Notes: a model not told the origin generated them from the sequence alone. 64,000 bases of DNA from DATBLE01 sp963837265 (GCA_963837265.1 CAWIMQ010000001.1:434001-498000); one strand, 5' to 3'; positions 23,884 to 32,666 are shown, counted from the stretch's first letter. Program-made: numbers and translations.

Positions 23884-25543
23884 CCTCGATTCCGCACGTC
23901 TGGCGTTGGTGGCGGGCAAGGAAACGTCCTCCTGTGCAGGGAGGATGTGGGTTGTCTCGACCTACATCCCGCACGAGGAGGACGCACCTTGAGAGTGAAG
24001 TCTGGCAGCCGGCTCGGATCGCTTCAAATCGCTGCTGATCAGGAGGGCCTCGTGTCGCGTTCTGGCTTGGCGCTGGTGGTCGAGCTGGCGGCCCGGCTGG
24101 GGGTCGAGCGGGAGCTCTCGTCCGGGCTCGGGGGCGTGTTCAAGCGGCGCCCGCTGCACGACCCGGGGCGGGTGGTGGTTGATCTGGCGACGATGCTGAT
24201 CGACGGCGGCGACTGCGTCTCGGATCTCGGCGCGCTTGCCGAGCAGCCAGACTTGTTCGGCGGTGTCGCGTCGCACTCGACCGCGACGCGGCTGTTGTAC
24301 GCGCTCGGCGAGGACGAGCTGGCGTCGATCCGGGTCGCACGCCGCAGTGCCCGCGAGCGGGCCTGGTCGCTGGGGGCGCGCCCGGAGACGGTCACGCTCG
24401 ATTTCGACGCGCAGCTGTTGGAGTGCCACACCGAGAAGGAGGGTGGGGCGCCGCACCGCAAGGGCGGCTTCGGCTTCCACCCGCTGCACTGCTTCCTCGA
24501 CGAGACGGGTGAGCACCTGGCGGGCCTGCTGCGTCCTGGCAATGCCGGCTCGAACACCGCCGCGGACCACATCACGGTGCTCGAGCAGGCGCTGGCGCAG
24601 CTGCCGGCCGAGGTCGCCGATCGCGAAGACGACGAACCGGTGCCACTGCTCGCACGCGCTGACGCGGCCGGCGCCACACACGCCTTCGCGCAGGCGCTGC
24701 GGGAGCGCCGGATCCGCTTCTCGCTCGGCTACTACGTCGATGAGCGCGTCGGGCAGGCCGCGTTGGCGGTGTCGAAGAAGCGCTGGCTGCCGGCGCTCGA
24801 CGGCGGCGAGGAGGCACGCGAGGGAGCCTGGGTCGCCGAGCTGACGGCGCAGGTCGATCTGAGCGCCTGGCCGGAAGGAACGCGGCTGATCGTGCGCAAG
24901 GAACGGCCGCACCCGGGCGCGCAGCTGCGCTTCACCGACGCCGGCGGACACCGCTACCAGTGCTTCCTCACCGACCAGACCGGTGAGGACATCGCCGAGC
25001 TCGAGCGCCGCCACCGCCTGCACGCGCGCGTCGAGGACCGGATCCAGGAATCCCAAGAGCTCGGCCTCGGCCGCCTGCCCTTCCAGGCGCTCGAGCCCAA
25101 CCGGGCCTGGTTCGAGCTCGCGCTGCTCGCCCAGGACCTGCTCGCCTGGCTGCGCCTGCTCGTGCTCGCCGGCGAGCTCGCGCTCGCGAAACCCAAACGG
25201 CTCCGCCACCGCCTCCTCCACGTCGCCGGCCGCCTCACCCGCTCCGGCCGCCGCCGAGCGCTGCACCTGCCGGCCGCATGGCCGTGGCGCGACGACCTCA
25301 CTGCCGCCTTCGCACGCGTCACCGCGCTCGCACCCGGCTGACCGCCCGAGCACGCTCCCCAGAAACCGAGCCACCCCGCCACACCGGCCGCGGCATGCGC
25401 ACCAGCGCCCGAACCACCGGCCCCCGCCGACGCGATGCCCTCGCCTCGGTGGCCACGAACACCGAAACGGAAACGCGAACTCCTTTCCAGAACAGACAAC
25501 AGCTACAAGCCAACCCTCCCGCGAGCTTCGTGCGGAATCGAGG
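23884..25543 (+). mobile_element. IS1380-family insertion sequence, complete
   Basis: 1660 bp with perfect 15-bp terminal inverted repeats, CCTCGATTCCGCACG at 23884-23898 and its reverse complement at 25529-25543, flanked by CTAG duplications. One intact transposase gene lies inside. A hairpin-forming stretch (CCTCCTGTGCAGGGAGG, from about 23927) precedes the transposase start. Perfect ends and an undamaged gene suggest a recent, possibly active insertion. Confidence 0.9.
23989..25341 (+). CDS. IS1380-family transposase
   Basis: 450 residues. The family pattern is clear: VDLATMLIDGGDCVSDLGAL near the N-terminus, a first DDE-region motif TVTLDFDAQLLE, GFHPLHCFLDETGEHLAG, and the C-terminal NRAWFELALLAQDLLAWLR helix. 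TTG 23989 was chosen because AGGAGG lies 8 bp upstream; GTG 23995 is an alternative. It fills most of the element and has no frameshift or internal stop. Confidence 0.9.
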   Translation: MRVKSGSRLGSLQIAADQEGLVSRSGLALVVELAARLGVERELSSGLGGVFKRRPLHDPGRVVVDLATMLIDGGDCVSDLGALAEQPDLFGGVASHSTATRLLYALGEDELASIRVARRSARERAWSLGARPETVTLDFDAQLLECHTEKEGGAPHRKGGFGFHPLHCFLDETGEHLAGLLRPGNAGSNTAADHITVLEQALAQLPAEVADREDDEPVPLLARADAAGATHAFAQALRERRIRFSLGYYVDERVGQAALAVSKKRWLPALDGGEEAREGAWVAELTAQVDLSAWPEGTRLIVRKERPHPGAQLRFTDAGGHRYQCFLTDQTGEDIAELERRHRLHARVEDRIQESQELGLGRLPFQALEPNRAWFELALLAQDLLAWLRLLVLAGELALAKPKRLRHRLLHVAGRLTRSGRRRALHLPAAWPWRDDLTAAFARVTALAPG

Positions 25544-26734
25544 CTAGAGCGCCGCGTCGAGCCCGGCGAACACGAAGACGAGCGCCAGGTACAGGAGCGA
25601 CGTGTGGAAGACGAGCGCGGCGCGGCGGCGGTCGGCCGCGCGGCACAGCCACAGGGTCAGTGCGAGGAAGCCGCCGCCGAGCCCGAGCGCACCGCCGAGG
25701 TAGACGGCGCCGAACGACCCGGCCGCGAACGGCACGGCGGTGAAGGCGACGAGCACGACCGTGTACCCGACGATCCGCCTCAGCGTCGCCCGGTCGCCCC
25801 GCACGACGGGGAGCATCGGCACGCGCGCGGCGGCGTAGTGGTCGCGCAGGAGCAGCGCCAGCGACCAGAAGTGCGGCGGCGTCCACAGGAACACGATCAG
25901 GAACAGCCAGACCGCCGGCAGCGCCAGGTCGCCGGTCGCCGCGGCGTAGCCGACGAGCGCCGGCACCGCCCCGGCCGCACCGCCGAGGACGATGTTGCTC
26001 GGCCCGCGGCGCTTCAGGTAGCCGGTGTAGACGACGACGTAGAAGAGGTTGCCCGCCAGCGCCAGGGCCGCGGTGAGGACGTTCACGGTCGAGCCGAGCA
26101 CGACGAACGAGCCGGCGGAGAGCGCGAGCCCGAACTCGAGCGCCCGCGGCGCGCCCAGGCGGCCCGAGGCGACCGGGCGGCCGGCGGTGCGCGGGCCCAT
26201 CAGCCGGTCGATGTCGCGGTCGAGGACGTGGTTCAGCGCGCTCGCACCGCCGCACGCGAGCGCGAGACCGAGCAGCATCAAGCCGAACTGCCCCGGCGGG
26301 GGCAACCCGCGCACGCCGACGACCATCCCGCACGCGCCGGTGAGCAGCAACAGGGTCATGATCCGCGGCTTCGTCAGCGTGACGTAGTCGCGCAGGCTGC
26401 CGCGGGCGACCTCGCCGCCCCGCCAGGTCGCGGCCGCGAGCACCGAGGTCGCGGCGAGCGCCAGCGCGGCGAGCGCCACGTGCAAAGGGCGGACCGTGAC
26501 GATCGCGGCGGCGCCGAGCACCACGATCGAGACGAGAGCGGGCGCGAGCAGCCGTCGATGCGAGGCGAAGGCGGCGACGCCGAGCGCCAGGAGCGGCGGC
26601 AGCGCGAGCGCGGCGAGGACGCGGTGCGGGGCTCCCGCGCCGGCCGCCCCGCTGACGACCGCGAGGAGCGTCGCCGCCGCCGCCGAGACGGCGGTGAGCC
26701 GGAGAGCCAGGCCGGGGGCGGCTTCGGTCCTCAC
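25544..26734 (-). CDS. ctaB: Heme O synthase (protoheme IX farnesyltransferase)
   Basis: 396 residues. UbiA-type prenyltransferase with the allylic-diphosphate motif NHVLDRDIDRLM (near 168-179), the entry TLTKPRIMTLLL, and WTPPHFWSLALLLRDHY. It farnesylates heme b to heme o for the oxidase. It is about 100 residues longer than usual at the N-terminus, with about four extra hydrophobic segments before TLTKPRI. The GTG start overlaps the Sco1 stop (GTGA). Its own TAG stop lies in the CTAG target site of the IS element. Confidence 0.92.
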   Translation of the reverse strand: MRTEAAPGLALRLTAVSAAAATLLAVVSGAAGAGAPHRVLAALALPPLLALGVAAFASHRRLLAPALVSIVVLGAAAIVTVRPLHVALAALALAATSVLAAATWRGGEVARGSLRDYVTLTKPRIMTLLLLTGACGMVVGVRGLPPPGQFGLMLLGLALACGGASALNHVLDRDIDRLMGPRTAGRPVASGRLGAPRALEFGLALSAGSFVVLGSTVNVLTAALALAGNLFYVVVYTGYLKRRGPSNIVLGGAAGAVPALVGYAAATGDLALPAVWLFLIVFLWTPPHFWSLALLLRDHYAAARVPMLPVVRGDRATLRRIVGYTVVLVAFTAVPFAAGSFGAVYLGGALGLGGGFLALTLWLCRAADRRRAALVFHTSLLYLALVFVFAGLDAAL

Positions 26735-27381
26735 GTACGGCGTCCCAGCTTGGCCAGGTCGCCTTGCACGAAGGCGGGCAGGAACGGATAGAGGTAGGCG
26801 GTCCGCTCGAACCCCTCACGGTCGATCAGGTAGAGGACGAGGCTGTGCACGATGTCGCCGGAGCTCGGGTCGACCGTGATCCCGTACTCGTGCCAGATTG
26901 CGTGGAGCTGCGTCGCGCGCCCGTTCAGCCAGTGCCAGCGCCACGGGCCGGCGAGGCCCCACTTCCTGGTCGCGCTGCGGATGCTCGCCGGCGTGTCGCC
27001 CGAGGGGTCGACGCTGACCACGACGAGCGTCGGCCGCTCCGCGGCCGGCAGCCGCCGCAGGATCGAGGCCACCTGGCGACCCTGGATCGGGCACTGCAGC
27101 GTGCAGAGCGAGTCGGCGAAGGTGAGGAGCACGGGGCGGCCACGCAGCCCGGCCAGCGACACCGGCACGCCGTCCTGATCCTGCAGCGTGAAACCCGGCG
27201 CCGCGCGCGCGCCCGCGTCCCAGGCGGCCTGGCCGTGGAAGTCGGGAAGCGGGCCGGCAGCCGCCGGCGACGATGCCCGCGAGCCGAGCTCGTGCACGGC
27301 CACGCCGGCACCGCCGCCGAGCGCCGTCGCGAGCAGGACGACGACCGCGGCCCGCCGATACGGGACGCGGCCTTCGGTCAT
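26731..27381 (-). CDS. Sco1/SenC-family copper chaperone
   Basis: 216 residues. An N-terminal membrane anchor (about 10-30) and a thioredoxin-like domain with copper ligands in CTLQCP (CxxxC) and the distal His in DIVHSLVLYLID. Sco proteins deliver copper to the CuA site of oxidase subunit II outside the membrane. It overlaps the preceding small gene (ATGA) and the following ctaB (GTGA) by 4 bp each. Confidence 0.9.
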   Translation of the reverse strand: MTEGRVPYRRAAVVVLLATALGGGAGVAVHELGSRASSPAAAGPLPDFHGQAAWDAGARAAPGFTLQDQDGVPVSLAGLRGRPVLLTFADSLCTLQCPIQGRQVASILRRLPAAERPTLVVVSVDPSGDTPASIRSATRKWGLAGPWRWHWLNGRATQLHAIWHEYGITVDPSSGDIVHSLVLYLIDREGFERTAYLYPFLPAFVQGDLAKLGRRT

Positions 27382-27524
27382 TTCGTCTCTCCCGTCCCCA
27401 CCCCGGCCGAACGCCGCCGAAGCAGGTAGGCCCAGTAGAGGCCGACGAGAACGAGCAGGCCGACCGGCATCAGCAGGGTCAGGAGCGAGCCGGCGAAGAA
27501 GTGCGCGGCGATCGTCGAGAGCAT
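27378..27524 (-). CDS. 48-aa single-pass membrane peptide in the oxidase operon
   Basis: 48 residues: MLSTIAAHFFAGSLLTLL, then a hydrophobic helix through GLLVLVGLYWAYLL, then RRR and a short polar tail. ATG 27524 has GAGGAG upstream and its TGA overlaps the Sco1 ATG (ATGA). Such small membrane proteins often assist or associate with heme-copper oxidases. The function is unknown, but position and coupling make it a real gene. Confidence 0.75.
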   Translation of the reverse strand: MLSTIAAHFFAGSLLTLLMPVGLLVLVGLYWAYLLRRRSAGVGTGETK

Positions 27525-27540
27525 GGCTACTCCTCGTTGG

Positions 27541-28431
27541 TCACGGTTCGGGGGTGCCCGCGACGCCGAGGCGTGCAGGCTGGGAAGGCATTCGGCGCGC
27601 CGGCTCGGGCTCGAGCCAGCGGTAGAGGAAGACGATGAAGGCGATCACCAGGGCGATCGAGCCCGGCACCCACATCACGCCGGCGGCGATCTGCTGGTCG
27701 CCCAGGGCGGAGAGCCCGCCCGGCCGGCGCGGCAGCGAGGCGTAGGCCGCGTAGAGCGGCGAAGGGGCGAGCGCCAGCACGATCGCGAGCACCCAGCCGA
27801 CCGCGATCGCGCCGGTCGCGCAGGCGACTCGCCCGAGCCAGCCGAGCCCGGAGCGGAACGGGGCCGAGTCGACGATCCGCGTCCAGAAGAGAAGGCCGGT
27901 GAAGAGGAAGAGCCCGTGCTCCAGATCGTGCACCGCCGGGCTCCGCAGCGTCGCGTCGTAGAGCACGGGCACGTGCCAGAGGACCAGGTTGGCGTTGAAG
28001 GCGAGCCACGCCGGCACGGGCCGCCCGAGCGCCCGCGCGACCGCGCGCACCCATCCCCACGACGGGTCGAGCGCGACCGCCCGGGCGGCTGCCCGCCGGA
28101 AGCCAAGCGGGAGCGGCTGCCAGAGGCGGCTCCACGGCGCGGCGAGCGCGATCAGCGGCGGCGCCACGCTGAGCAGGAGGACGTGCTGCGCCATGTGGGC
28201 GGCGAAGAGCCGGCCGGAGAGCGAGTCGAGCGGCGAGTCGAGCGCGACCACCATGGCCGCCAACCCCGAATAGAAGAGCCAGGCGCGGCCGCGCCGCTCC
28301 AGCCCGCTCCGCCGGGCGGACGCCTGCCGGCGTCCGCCGCGCCAGTACAGGGCCGCGCAGGCCAGCGCGAGGAAGAGCGGCGGCTCGACGTTCCACGAGG
28401 CGAAGGTGGTCATGATCGGCAGGGATCGCAC
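27541..28431 (-). CDS. ctaG: CtaG-like cytochrome c oxidase assembly protein (caa3 type)
   Basis: 296 residues from GTG 28431, which has a GGGGA-type SD; ATG 28413 is the alternative. About seven membrane helices with conserved histidines: FAAHMAQHVLLLSVAPPLIAL, LVLWHVPVLYD and HDLEHGLFLFTGLLFW. This is the caa3_CtaG family associated with oxidase maturation and copper. Located between subunit III and the small membrane peptide in the cox operon. Confidence 0.88.
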   Translation of the reverse strand: MRSLPIMTTFASWNVEPPLFLALACAALYWRGGRRQASARRSGLERRGRAWLFYSGLAAMVVALDSPLDSLSGRLFAAHMAQHVLLLSVAPPLIALAAPWSRLWQPLPLGFRRAAARAVALDPSWGWVRAVARALGRPVPAWLAFNANLVLWHVPVLYDATLRSPAVHDLEHGLFLFTGLLFWTRIVDSAPFRSGLGWLGRVACATGAIAVGWVLAIVLALAPSPLYAAYASLPRRPGGLSALGDQQIAAGVMWVPGSIALVIAFIVFLYRWLEPEPARRMPSQPARLGVAGTPEP

Positions 28432-28446
28432 CCGTCCCCGTCCCGG

Positions 28447-29130
28447 CTAGATGAGGTAGAGGACGATCCAGGTGAGGACTGCGATCCCCGCCAGGAAGCT
28501 CCAGTAGAAGCTGAGCGCTGTGAGCTCGGCGCGCACGAGCGAGAGTGGGTTGTCGACGTCGTGCGCCGTGCGGTGGGGGTCGCCGGAAGCCTCGCCGGGA
28601 GCGGGACTGCCGGGGAACGGCACCCGTGCATAGCGGAGCGAGGTCGCCAGGGTCGTCTCGAGCCAGACGAGCGTGCAGACGACGAACAGGAACATGAACG
28701 CCGTCCAGCCGAAGTAGACGCTGGCGAAGCCGCCGTCAGCCGGGCCGAAGCCCTGGTGCGTCCAGGCGACGACCTGGAGGACGAGCGCAACGGCACCGAG
28801 CACGAGCGCCGAGACGCCCTTGATCCGCCACGCGCTGCGGCGGACGGCACGGTGGTCGGCAAGGCCCCACCGGACGAGCACCGCGCTCGCGACGATGCAG
28901 GCCGTCACCGCTGTTCCCCAGCCGATCGAGCCGTCGACCCCTTTGGGCTTCCACAGGCCGGCGTTGTCCAGCGAGCGGAGGTAGAAGTAGGCGAAGACGA
29001 AGGCGAGGAAGAAGAACGCCGTCGCACTGGCGAGCAGATGGCCGGCGGAGGCGAGGTTGCGCTCGAGCTGCTCGGGCGGCTCGCCCTCGACGACCTCGTA
29101 CTCGGTGGCATGGGCGACGAGCTCGGTCAC
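28447..29130 (-). CDS. ctaE: Cytochrome c oxidase subunit III
   Basis: 227 residues, about five membrane helices. Recognisable by HLLASATAFFFLAFVFAYFYLR, GWGTAVTACIVASAVLV, TGxx-like SVYFGWTAFMFLFVVCTL and the C-terminal ALSFYWSFLAGIAVLTWIV. The GTG start at 29130 has GGGAGGAG upstream and lies 2 bp after the subunit I stop. It packs against subunit I and stabilises its proton path. Confidence 0.88.
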   Translation of the reverse strand: MTELVAHATEYEVVEGEPPEQLERNLASAGHLLASATAFFFLAFVFAYFYLRSLDNAGLWKPKGVDGSIGWGTAVTACIVASAVLVRWGLADHRAVRRSAWRIKGVSALVLGAVALVLQVVAWTHQGFGPADGGFASVYFGWTAFMFLFVVCTLVWLETTLATSLRYARVPFPGSPAPGEASGDPHRTAHDVDNPLSLVRAELTALSFYWSFLAGIAVLTWIVLYLI

Positions 29131-29132
29131 GT

Positions 29133-31022
29133 CTACGCTCCTCCCGCGGGGGCGGGCGCGGGCGCCGCGACCGGGGCGCCGGCGCCGCCGTAGTCGTAGG
29201 GATCGCCGGTGATCACCGGGATGCGGTCGAAGTCGTGGACCGGCACCGGCGAGGGCAGCTGCCACTCGAGCGACCGCGAGGCCCACGGATTGTCGCCGGC
29301 GGGCACCCGCGCAAAGAGCTGCGAGTACACGAGGTTGAAGAGGAAGACGAGCATCGACAGGCCGAGCACGAACGCCGAGGCCGAGACCCAGTCGTTCAGC
29401 CACTGCAGATGCGCCGGATACGTGACGACGCGGCGCGGCTGGCCCAGGAACCCGACCGCGAACAGCGGCGCGAAGGTGAAGTTGAAGGCGAGGAACATCG
29501 ACCAGAAGTGGATCTTCCCCAGCCGCTCGTTCAGCTGGAAGCCGGTCATCTTCGGCACCCAGTAGTAGATGGCGGCGAAGAACGTGAAGATCAGCCCGCC
29601 CATGATCGTGTAGTGGAAGTGGGCCATCGAGAAGAAGCTCCCGTGCGTGGTCACGTCGCTCGGCACGTCGGAGAGGAAGACGCCCGACAGGCCGCCGATC
29701 AGGAAGTTGAAGAACCAGGCGAGGCAGAACAGCATCGGCACCGTGAGCCGGATCCGCCCCCGCCAAAGGGTCATCAGCCCGCAGAGGAAGGTGAAGCCGG
29801 TCGGGATCGAGATCAGCTCGGTGGAGAGCATGTAGAACGGCCGCAGGTCGCTGTTGATCCCGCTGACGAAGAGGTGGTGCTGCCAGACGAGGAAGCTCAA
29901 GAGCGTCACGCCGAGCAGGCCGACGACGGCGAGCCGGTACCCCCAGAGCGGCTTGCGCGAGAAGACCGGCAGGAGCTCGAGCACGATCGCGAACCCTGGC
30001 AGGGCAAGGATGTACACCTCCGGGTGGCCGAACACCCAGAACAGGTTCTCGTACAGGTACTGGCTGCCCCCGGCGCTCGGGATGAAGAAGGTGGTCTGAG
30101 CGGTGCGGTCGAGCATCGCCATCGAGAGCACCGCGATCAGCACAGGTGCGGCGAGCAGCATCAGGATCGCGGTCGAGAGCACGCCCCAGCAGAAGATCGG
30201 CAGGCGCGACCAGGTCAGGCCCGGAGCGCGCATGGTCACGATCGTCGCGATCATGTTCAGGCCGAGCAGCGTCATCGAGAGGCCGACCAGGGCGAAGAAC
30301 ACGATGTACGAGTCCATCCCGGTGTTAGCCTGGTCGTTCAGCGGCTCGTATCCCGTCCAGCCGGTCGGGAAGCCGCCGAAGAAGATCGTCGTCGTCAGGA
30401 TCGCGCCGGCCGCCATCAGCAGCCAGAAGGTGAGCGCCTCGATCCGGGGGAAGGCCATCCGCCGGGCGCCGATCATCAGCGGCACGAAGTAGTTCGCGAA
30501 CGGGCCGAGGATCCCGCTCGACATCATCCCCATCATCATCGTCCCGTGCATCCCGACCAGGGTCAGGTACTGGCCGGCGGGGAACACCTGCGCGTCCGGC
30601 CGCAGCAACTCGACGCGGATCAGCATCGCGTTCAGGCCGCCGATGAAGAAGAAGAGGCCGATCCCGACCAGGTACTGGATCCCGACCACCTTGTGGTCGG
30701 TGCAGAGGCCGAAGTAGCGGCCGACGCCCTCCGTCTCCTTCTCGCGCAGTGACGGCGGGTAGCCGCGCATCCGCGCCAACGGGTAGTTGAGGAAGCCGAG
30801 GCCGATCAGGAAGCCGGCGACGCCGAGGAAGTAGCCCAGGAAGACCGAGACGTCGTTCTGGTCCGTGTCGGCGAAGTAGCCGAGGCTGACCGCGCCGGTG
30901 TGGTGGCCGATGAACCAGCCGAGGTAGTACCCGCCGATCCCCAGCAGGCAGGCGGTGAGCGCGTTGAAGCCGGCCAGGCGCCGCCACGCGGGTGGGCGGG
31001 CGGCGATCGCGTCTGCGCTCAC
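29133..31022 (-). CDS. ctaD: Cytochrome c oxidase subunit I
   Basis: 629 residues. Heme-copper oxidase core with low-spin heme ligand in LVGMHGTMMMG, the CuB His and cross-linked Tyr in GHPEVYILALPG, the CuB His pair in WQHHLFVSG, and the heme ligands in MAHFHYTIMGG. It reduces O2 to water while pumping protons. About 80 N-terminal residues with two helices precede the usual start region (LCTDHKVVGIQYLV), an extension seen in some actinobacterial subunits. GTG start with AAGGAGTG SD. Confidence 0.95.
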   Translation of the reverse strand: MSADAIAARPPAWRRLAGFNALTACLLGIGGYYLGWFIGHHTGAVSLGYFADTDQNDVSVFLGYFLGVAGFLIGLGFLNYPLARMRGYPPSLREKETEGVGRYFGLCTDHKVVGIQYLVGIGLFFFIGGLNAMLIRVELLRPDAQVFPAGQYLTLVGMHGTMMMGMMSSGILGPFANYFVPLMIGARRMAFPRIEALTFWLLMAAGAILTTTIFFGGFPTGWTGYEPLNDQANTGMDSYIVFFALVGLSMTLLGLNMIATIVTMRAPGLTWSRLPIFCWGVLSTAILMLLAAPVLIAVLSMAMLDRTAQTTFFIPSAGGSQYLYENLFWVFGHPEVYILALPGFAIVLELLPVFSRKPLWGYRLAVVGLLGVTLLSFLVWQHHLFVSGINSDLRPFYMLSTELISIPTGFTFLCGLMTLWRGRIRLTVPMLFCLAWFFNFLIGGLSGVFLSDVPSDVTTHGSFFSMAHFHYTIMGGLIFTFFAAIYYWVPKMTGFQLNERLGKIHFWSMFLAFNFTFAPLFAVGFLGQPRRVVTYPAHLQWLNDWVSASAFVLGLSMLVFLFNLVYSQLFARVPAGDNPWASRSLEWQLPSPVPVHDFDRIPVITGDPYDYGGAGAPVAAPAPAPAGGA

Positions 31023-31047
31023 AGCACTCCTTCCTTTCGGGCGCGGC

Positions 31048-31911
31048 TCATCCGGCTCGCAGCTGTGGGTCGGGGAGGTACTTCGTCGAGTAGGGCGGCA
31101 CGTACTTCATCACCGGCGCGAAGTAGGCCTGCTGCTGCTTGATCCAGGTTGCGAACTGGTCGGACGGGACGACCTCGCCGGTGTCGAACATGTAGCCGTG
31201 CCAGAGGCCGCACAGCTCGGCGCAGTGAATCTCGAACGACCGGGGCCCCTTGGTCTCGAGGTAGACGACGTTGTCCTCCCCCGGGTTCGCGTCGGCCTTC
31301 ACCCCGAGCTTGTAGGCCCAGAACGAGTGCACGACGTCGAGCGAGGTCACGTGGAGGCGGATCAGCGTGTTCGCCGGGAGCTTCAGTTTGGGCGTCTCCA
31401 CTCCCCCGTAGGTCGGGTAGCGGAAGGTCCACTCCCACTGCTGCCCGATCACCTGGACGTCCATCGCCTTCGAGTGGCCGGAGGGCAGGAACGCGGCCGT
31501 CGGCCCCTGGCCTCCCCCGGAGCCGCTGACGAGCAGCTCGTAGGTGCCGAAGGCGGCGAGCGCGAGCACGGTCACGCTGGTGGCGATCACCCACGCGATC
31601 TGAATGCCCGAGTCGCCGCGGATCGGCGGGCCGTCGACGATCTCGGCGCCGCGTTGCCGGAACACGACCAGCGCGTAGACGAGGAAGAGGGCGACCAGGA
31701 CGCACACCGGCGTCACCACCGAGACCATCACCTGGTTGTCGAACACCTGCTCTGTCGCCTGCGTCGAGCCGTTCCCGGGCGGGATCGCCGGCCCGAGGAA
31801 GATCGCGACCAGCGGGGTCGCGATCGCGCTCAGGACCAGCCACAGGACGAGGAAGCGCCGGCCGTGGGGAACGCCCGCCCGGTCCGCGCCGGCGTGGGGA
31901 ACCGTGGACAT
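31048..31911 (-). CDS. ctaC: Cytochrome c oxidase subunit II
   Basis: 287 residues. Two membrane helices (about 20-42, 66-86) and a periplasm-side cupredoxin domain with the complete CuA site: VVHSFW and CAELCGLWHGYM (two Cys, His, Met and the Glu carbonyl). It accepts electrons from a donor such as cytochrome c or a cupredoxin. It has no fused cytochrome c domain. Its ATG directly follows the stop of the CuA-like gene, with no gap. Confidence 0.95.
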   Translation of the reverse strand: MSTVPHAGADRAGVPHGRRFLVLWLVLSAIATPLVAIFLGPAIPPGNGSTQATEQVFDNQVMVSVVTPVCVLVALFLVYALVVFRQRGAEIVDGPPIRGDSGIQIAWVIATSVTVLALAAFGTYELLVSGSGGGQGPTAAFLPSGHSKAMDVQVIGQQWEWTFRYPTYGGVETPKLKLPANTLIRLHVTSLDVVHSFWAYKLGVKADANPGEDNVVYLETKGPRSFEIHCAELCGLWHGYMFDTGEVVPSDQFATWIKQQQAYFAPVMKYVPPYSTKYLPDPQLRAG

Positions 31912-32580
31912 CTAGGCGACGTCCAGGAAGCCGTCCATGTACCCGATCGTCTGCATCGGGCCGCCGAAGCCGAACATGAACCCCGCGGCGCAGGGCACGA
32001 AGCACTGCCAGCGGTAGTGGCCGGGCTTGCCGGTCCGGAAGGTGAACTCCGTCACGTGGTGCGCCATAGACATCGCGCACGGCGCGTAGCCGCACTGGTT
32101 CGGCTCGTCGTCGCCGACCGGCGCGACCGGGACGAGGACGCCGAGCGCGGGGACGGCGAACGTGTGCGACGGCTGGTCGGGCGGCATGACGACGAGCGGC
32201 TTCCCGTCCACGAGCTCGGGGCCGACGAGGCCCTCCGGCCGTCCCAGGAAGGGGTTGCGGAGCCCGCTCGCGCCGTCGAAGTTGTAGATCTTCACGTGGA
32301 TGAGCGCGTTCGCCGGCAGGTGCCAGATCGTGCTCCGCTTCCACACCCCGTTCTCGCGGACGAGGTAGGAGACCCAGTCGGGATGCGGAGCGAGGGACGG
32401 GCCGACCGCGGCGACCGTCTGGAGCTCCAGGTTCACCGCCCGCGTCGCCCCGGCCTGCACCGGCGGGCGGTAGGGCGTCGTGTTGCCGACGAGGTAGCCC
32501 TCGATGTAGAAGCCGATCAGCACGCCGGCGAGCGCGACCCCGAACGCGACGCCGGCGGCGACCTTCGTCTTCGCCCCCAC
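31912..32580 (-). CDS. Membrane-anchored CuA-like cupredoxin, first gene of the oxidase operon
   Basis: 222 residues. One N-terminal membrane anchor (about 8-30) and a cupredoxin domain with PSHTFAVPALG and WQCFVPCAAGFMFGFGGPM near the C-terminus. The CxxxC spacing equals that of a CuA site, but the His expected four residues after the second Cys is Phe and the Glu position is Val, so an ordinary CuA centre is unlikely. It may bind a single copper or act in copper delivery. GTG start, zero gap to ctaC. A 12-bp palindrome lies 6 bp upstream. Confidence 0.7.
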   Translation of the reverse strand: MGAKTKVAAGVAFGVALAGVLIGFYIEGYLVGNTTPYRPPVQAGATRAVNLELQTVAAVGPSLAPHPDWVSYLVRENGVWKRSTIWHLPANALIHVKIYNFDGASGLRNPFLGRPEGLVGPELVDGKPLVVMPPDQPSHTFAVPALGVLVPVAPVGDDEPNQCGYAPCAMSMAHHVTEFTFRTGKPGHYRWQCFVPCAAGFMFGFGGPMQTIGYMDGFLDVA

Positions 32581-32586
32581 GGCGTG

Positions 32587-32598
32587 GCGGTATACCGC
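32587..32598. promoter_or_regulatory. 12-bp palindrome before the oxidase operon
   Basis: GCGGTATACCGC, perfect, 6 bp before the GTG at 32580. Candidate operator; it also contains TATAC, which could be part of a -10. Confidence 0.4.
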
Positions 32599-32633
32599 AC
32601 CGCCTGGGCAATTTCGACCAAGATGACGAAACT

Positions 32634-32666
32634 GTCATTCGCCGGTCATCTACAGGTCATTCGCCG
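32634..32666. promoter_or_regulatory. Three tandem 11-bp direct repeats, likely response-regulator site
   Basis: GTCATTCGCCG, GTCATCTACAG, GTCATTCGCCG start at 32634, 32645 and 32656, one per helical turn. This is the usual layout for OmpR/PhoB-type regulators. They lie between the divergent oxidase operon and the response-regulator gene 30 bp away. An ATGAC ... GTCAT inverted repeat overlaps the left end. Confidence 0.6.
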
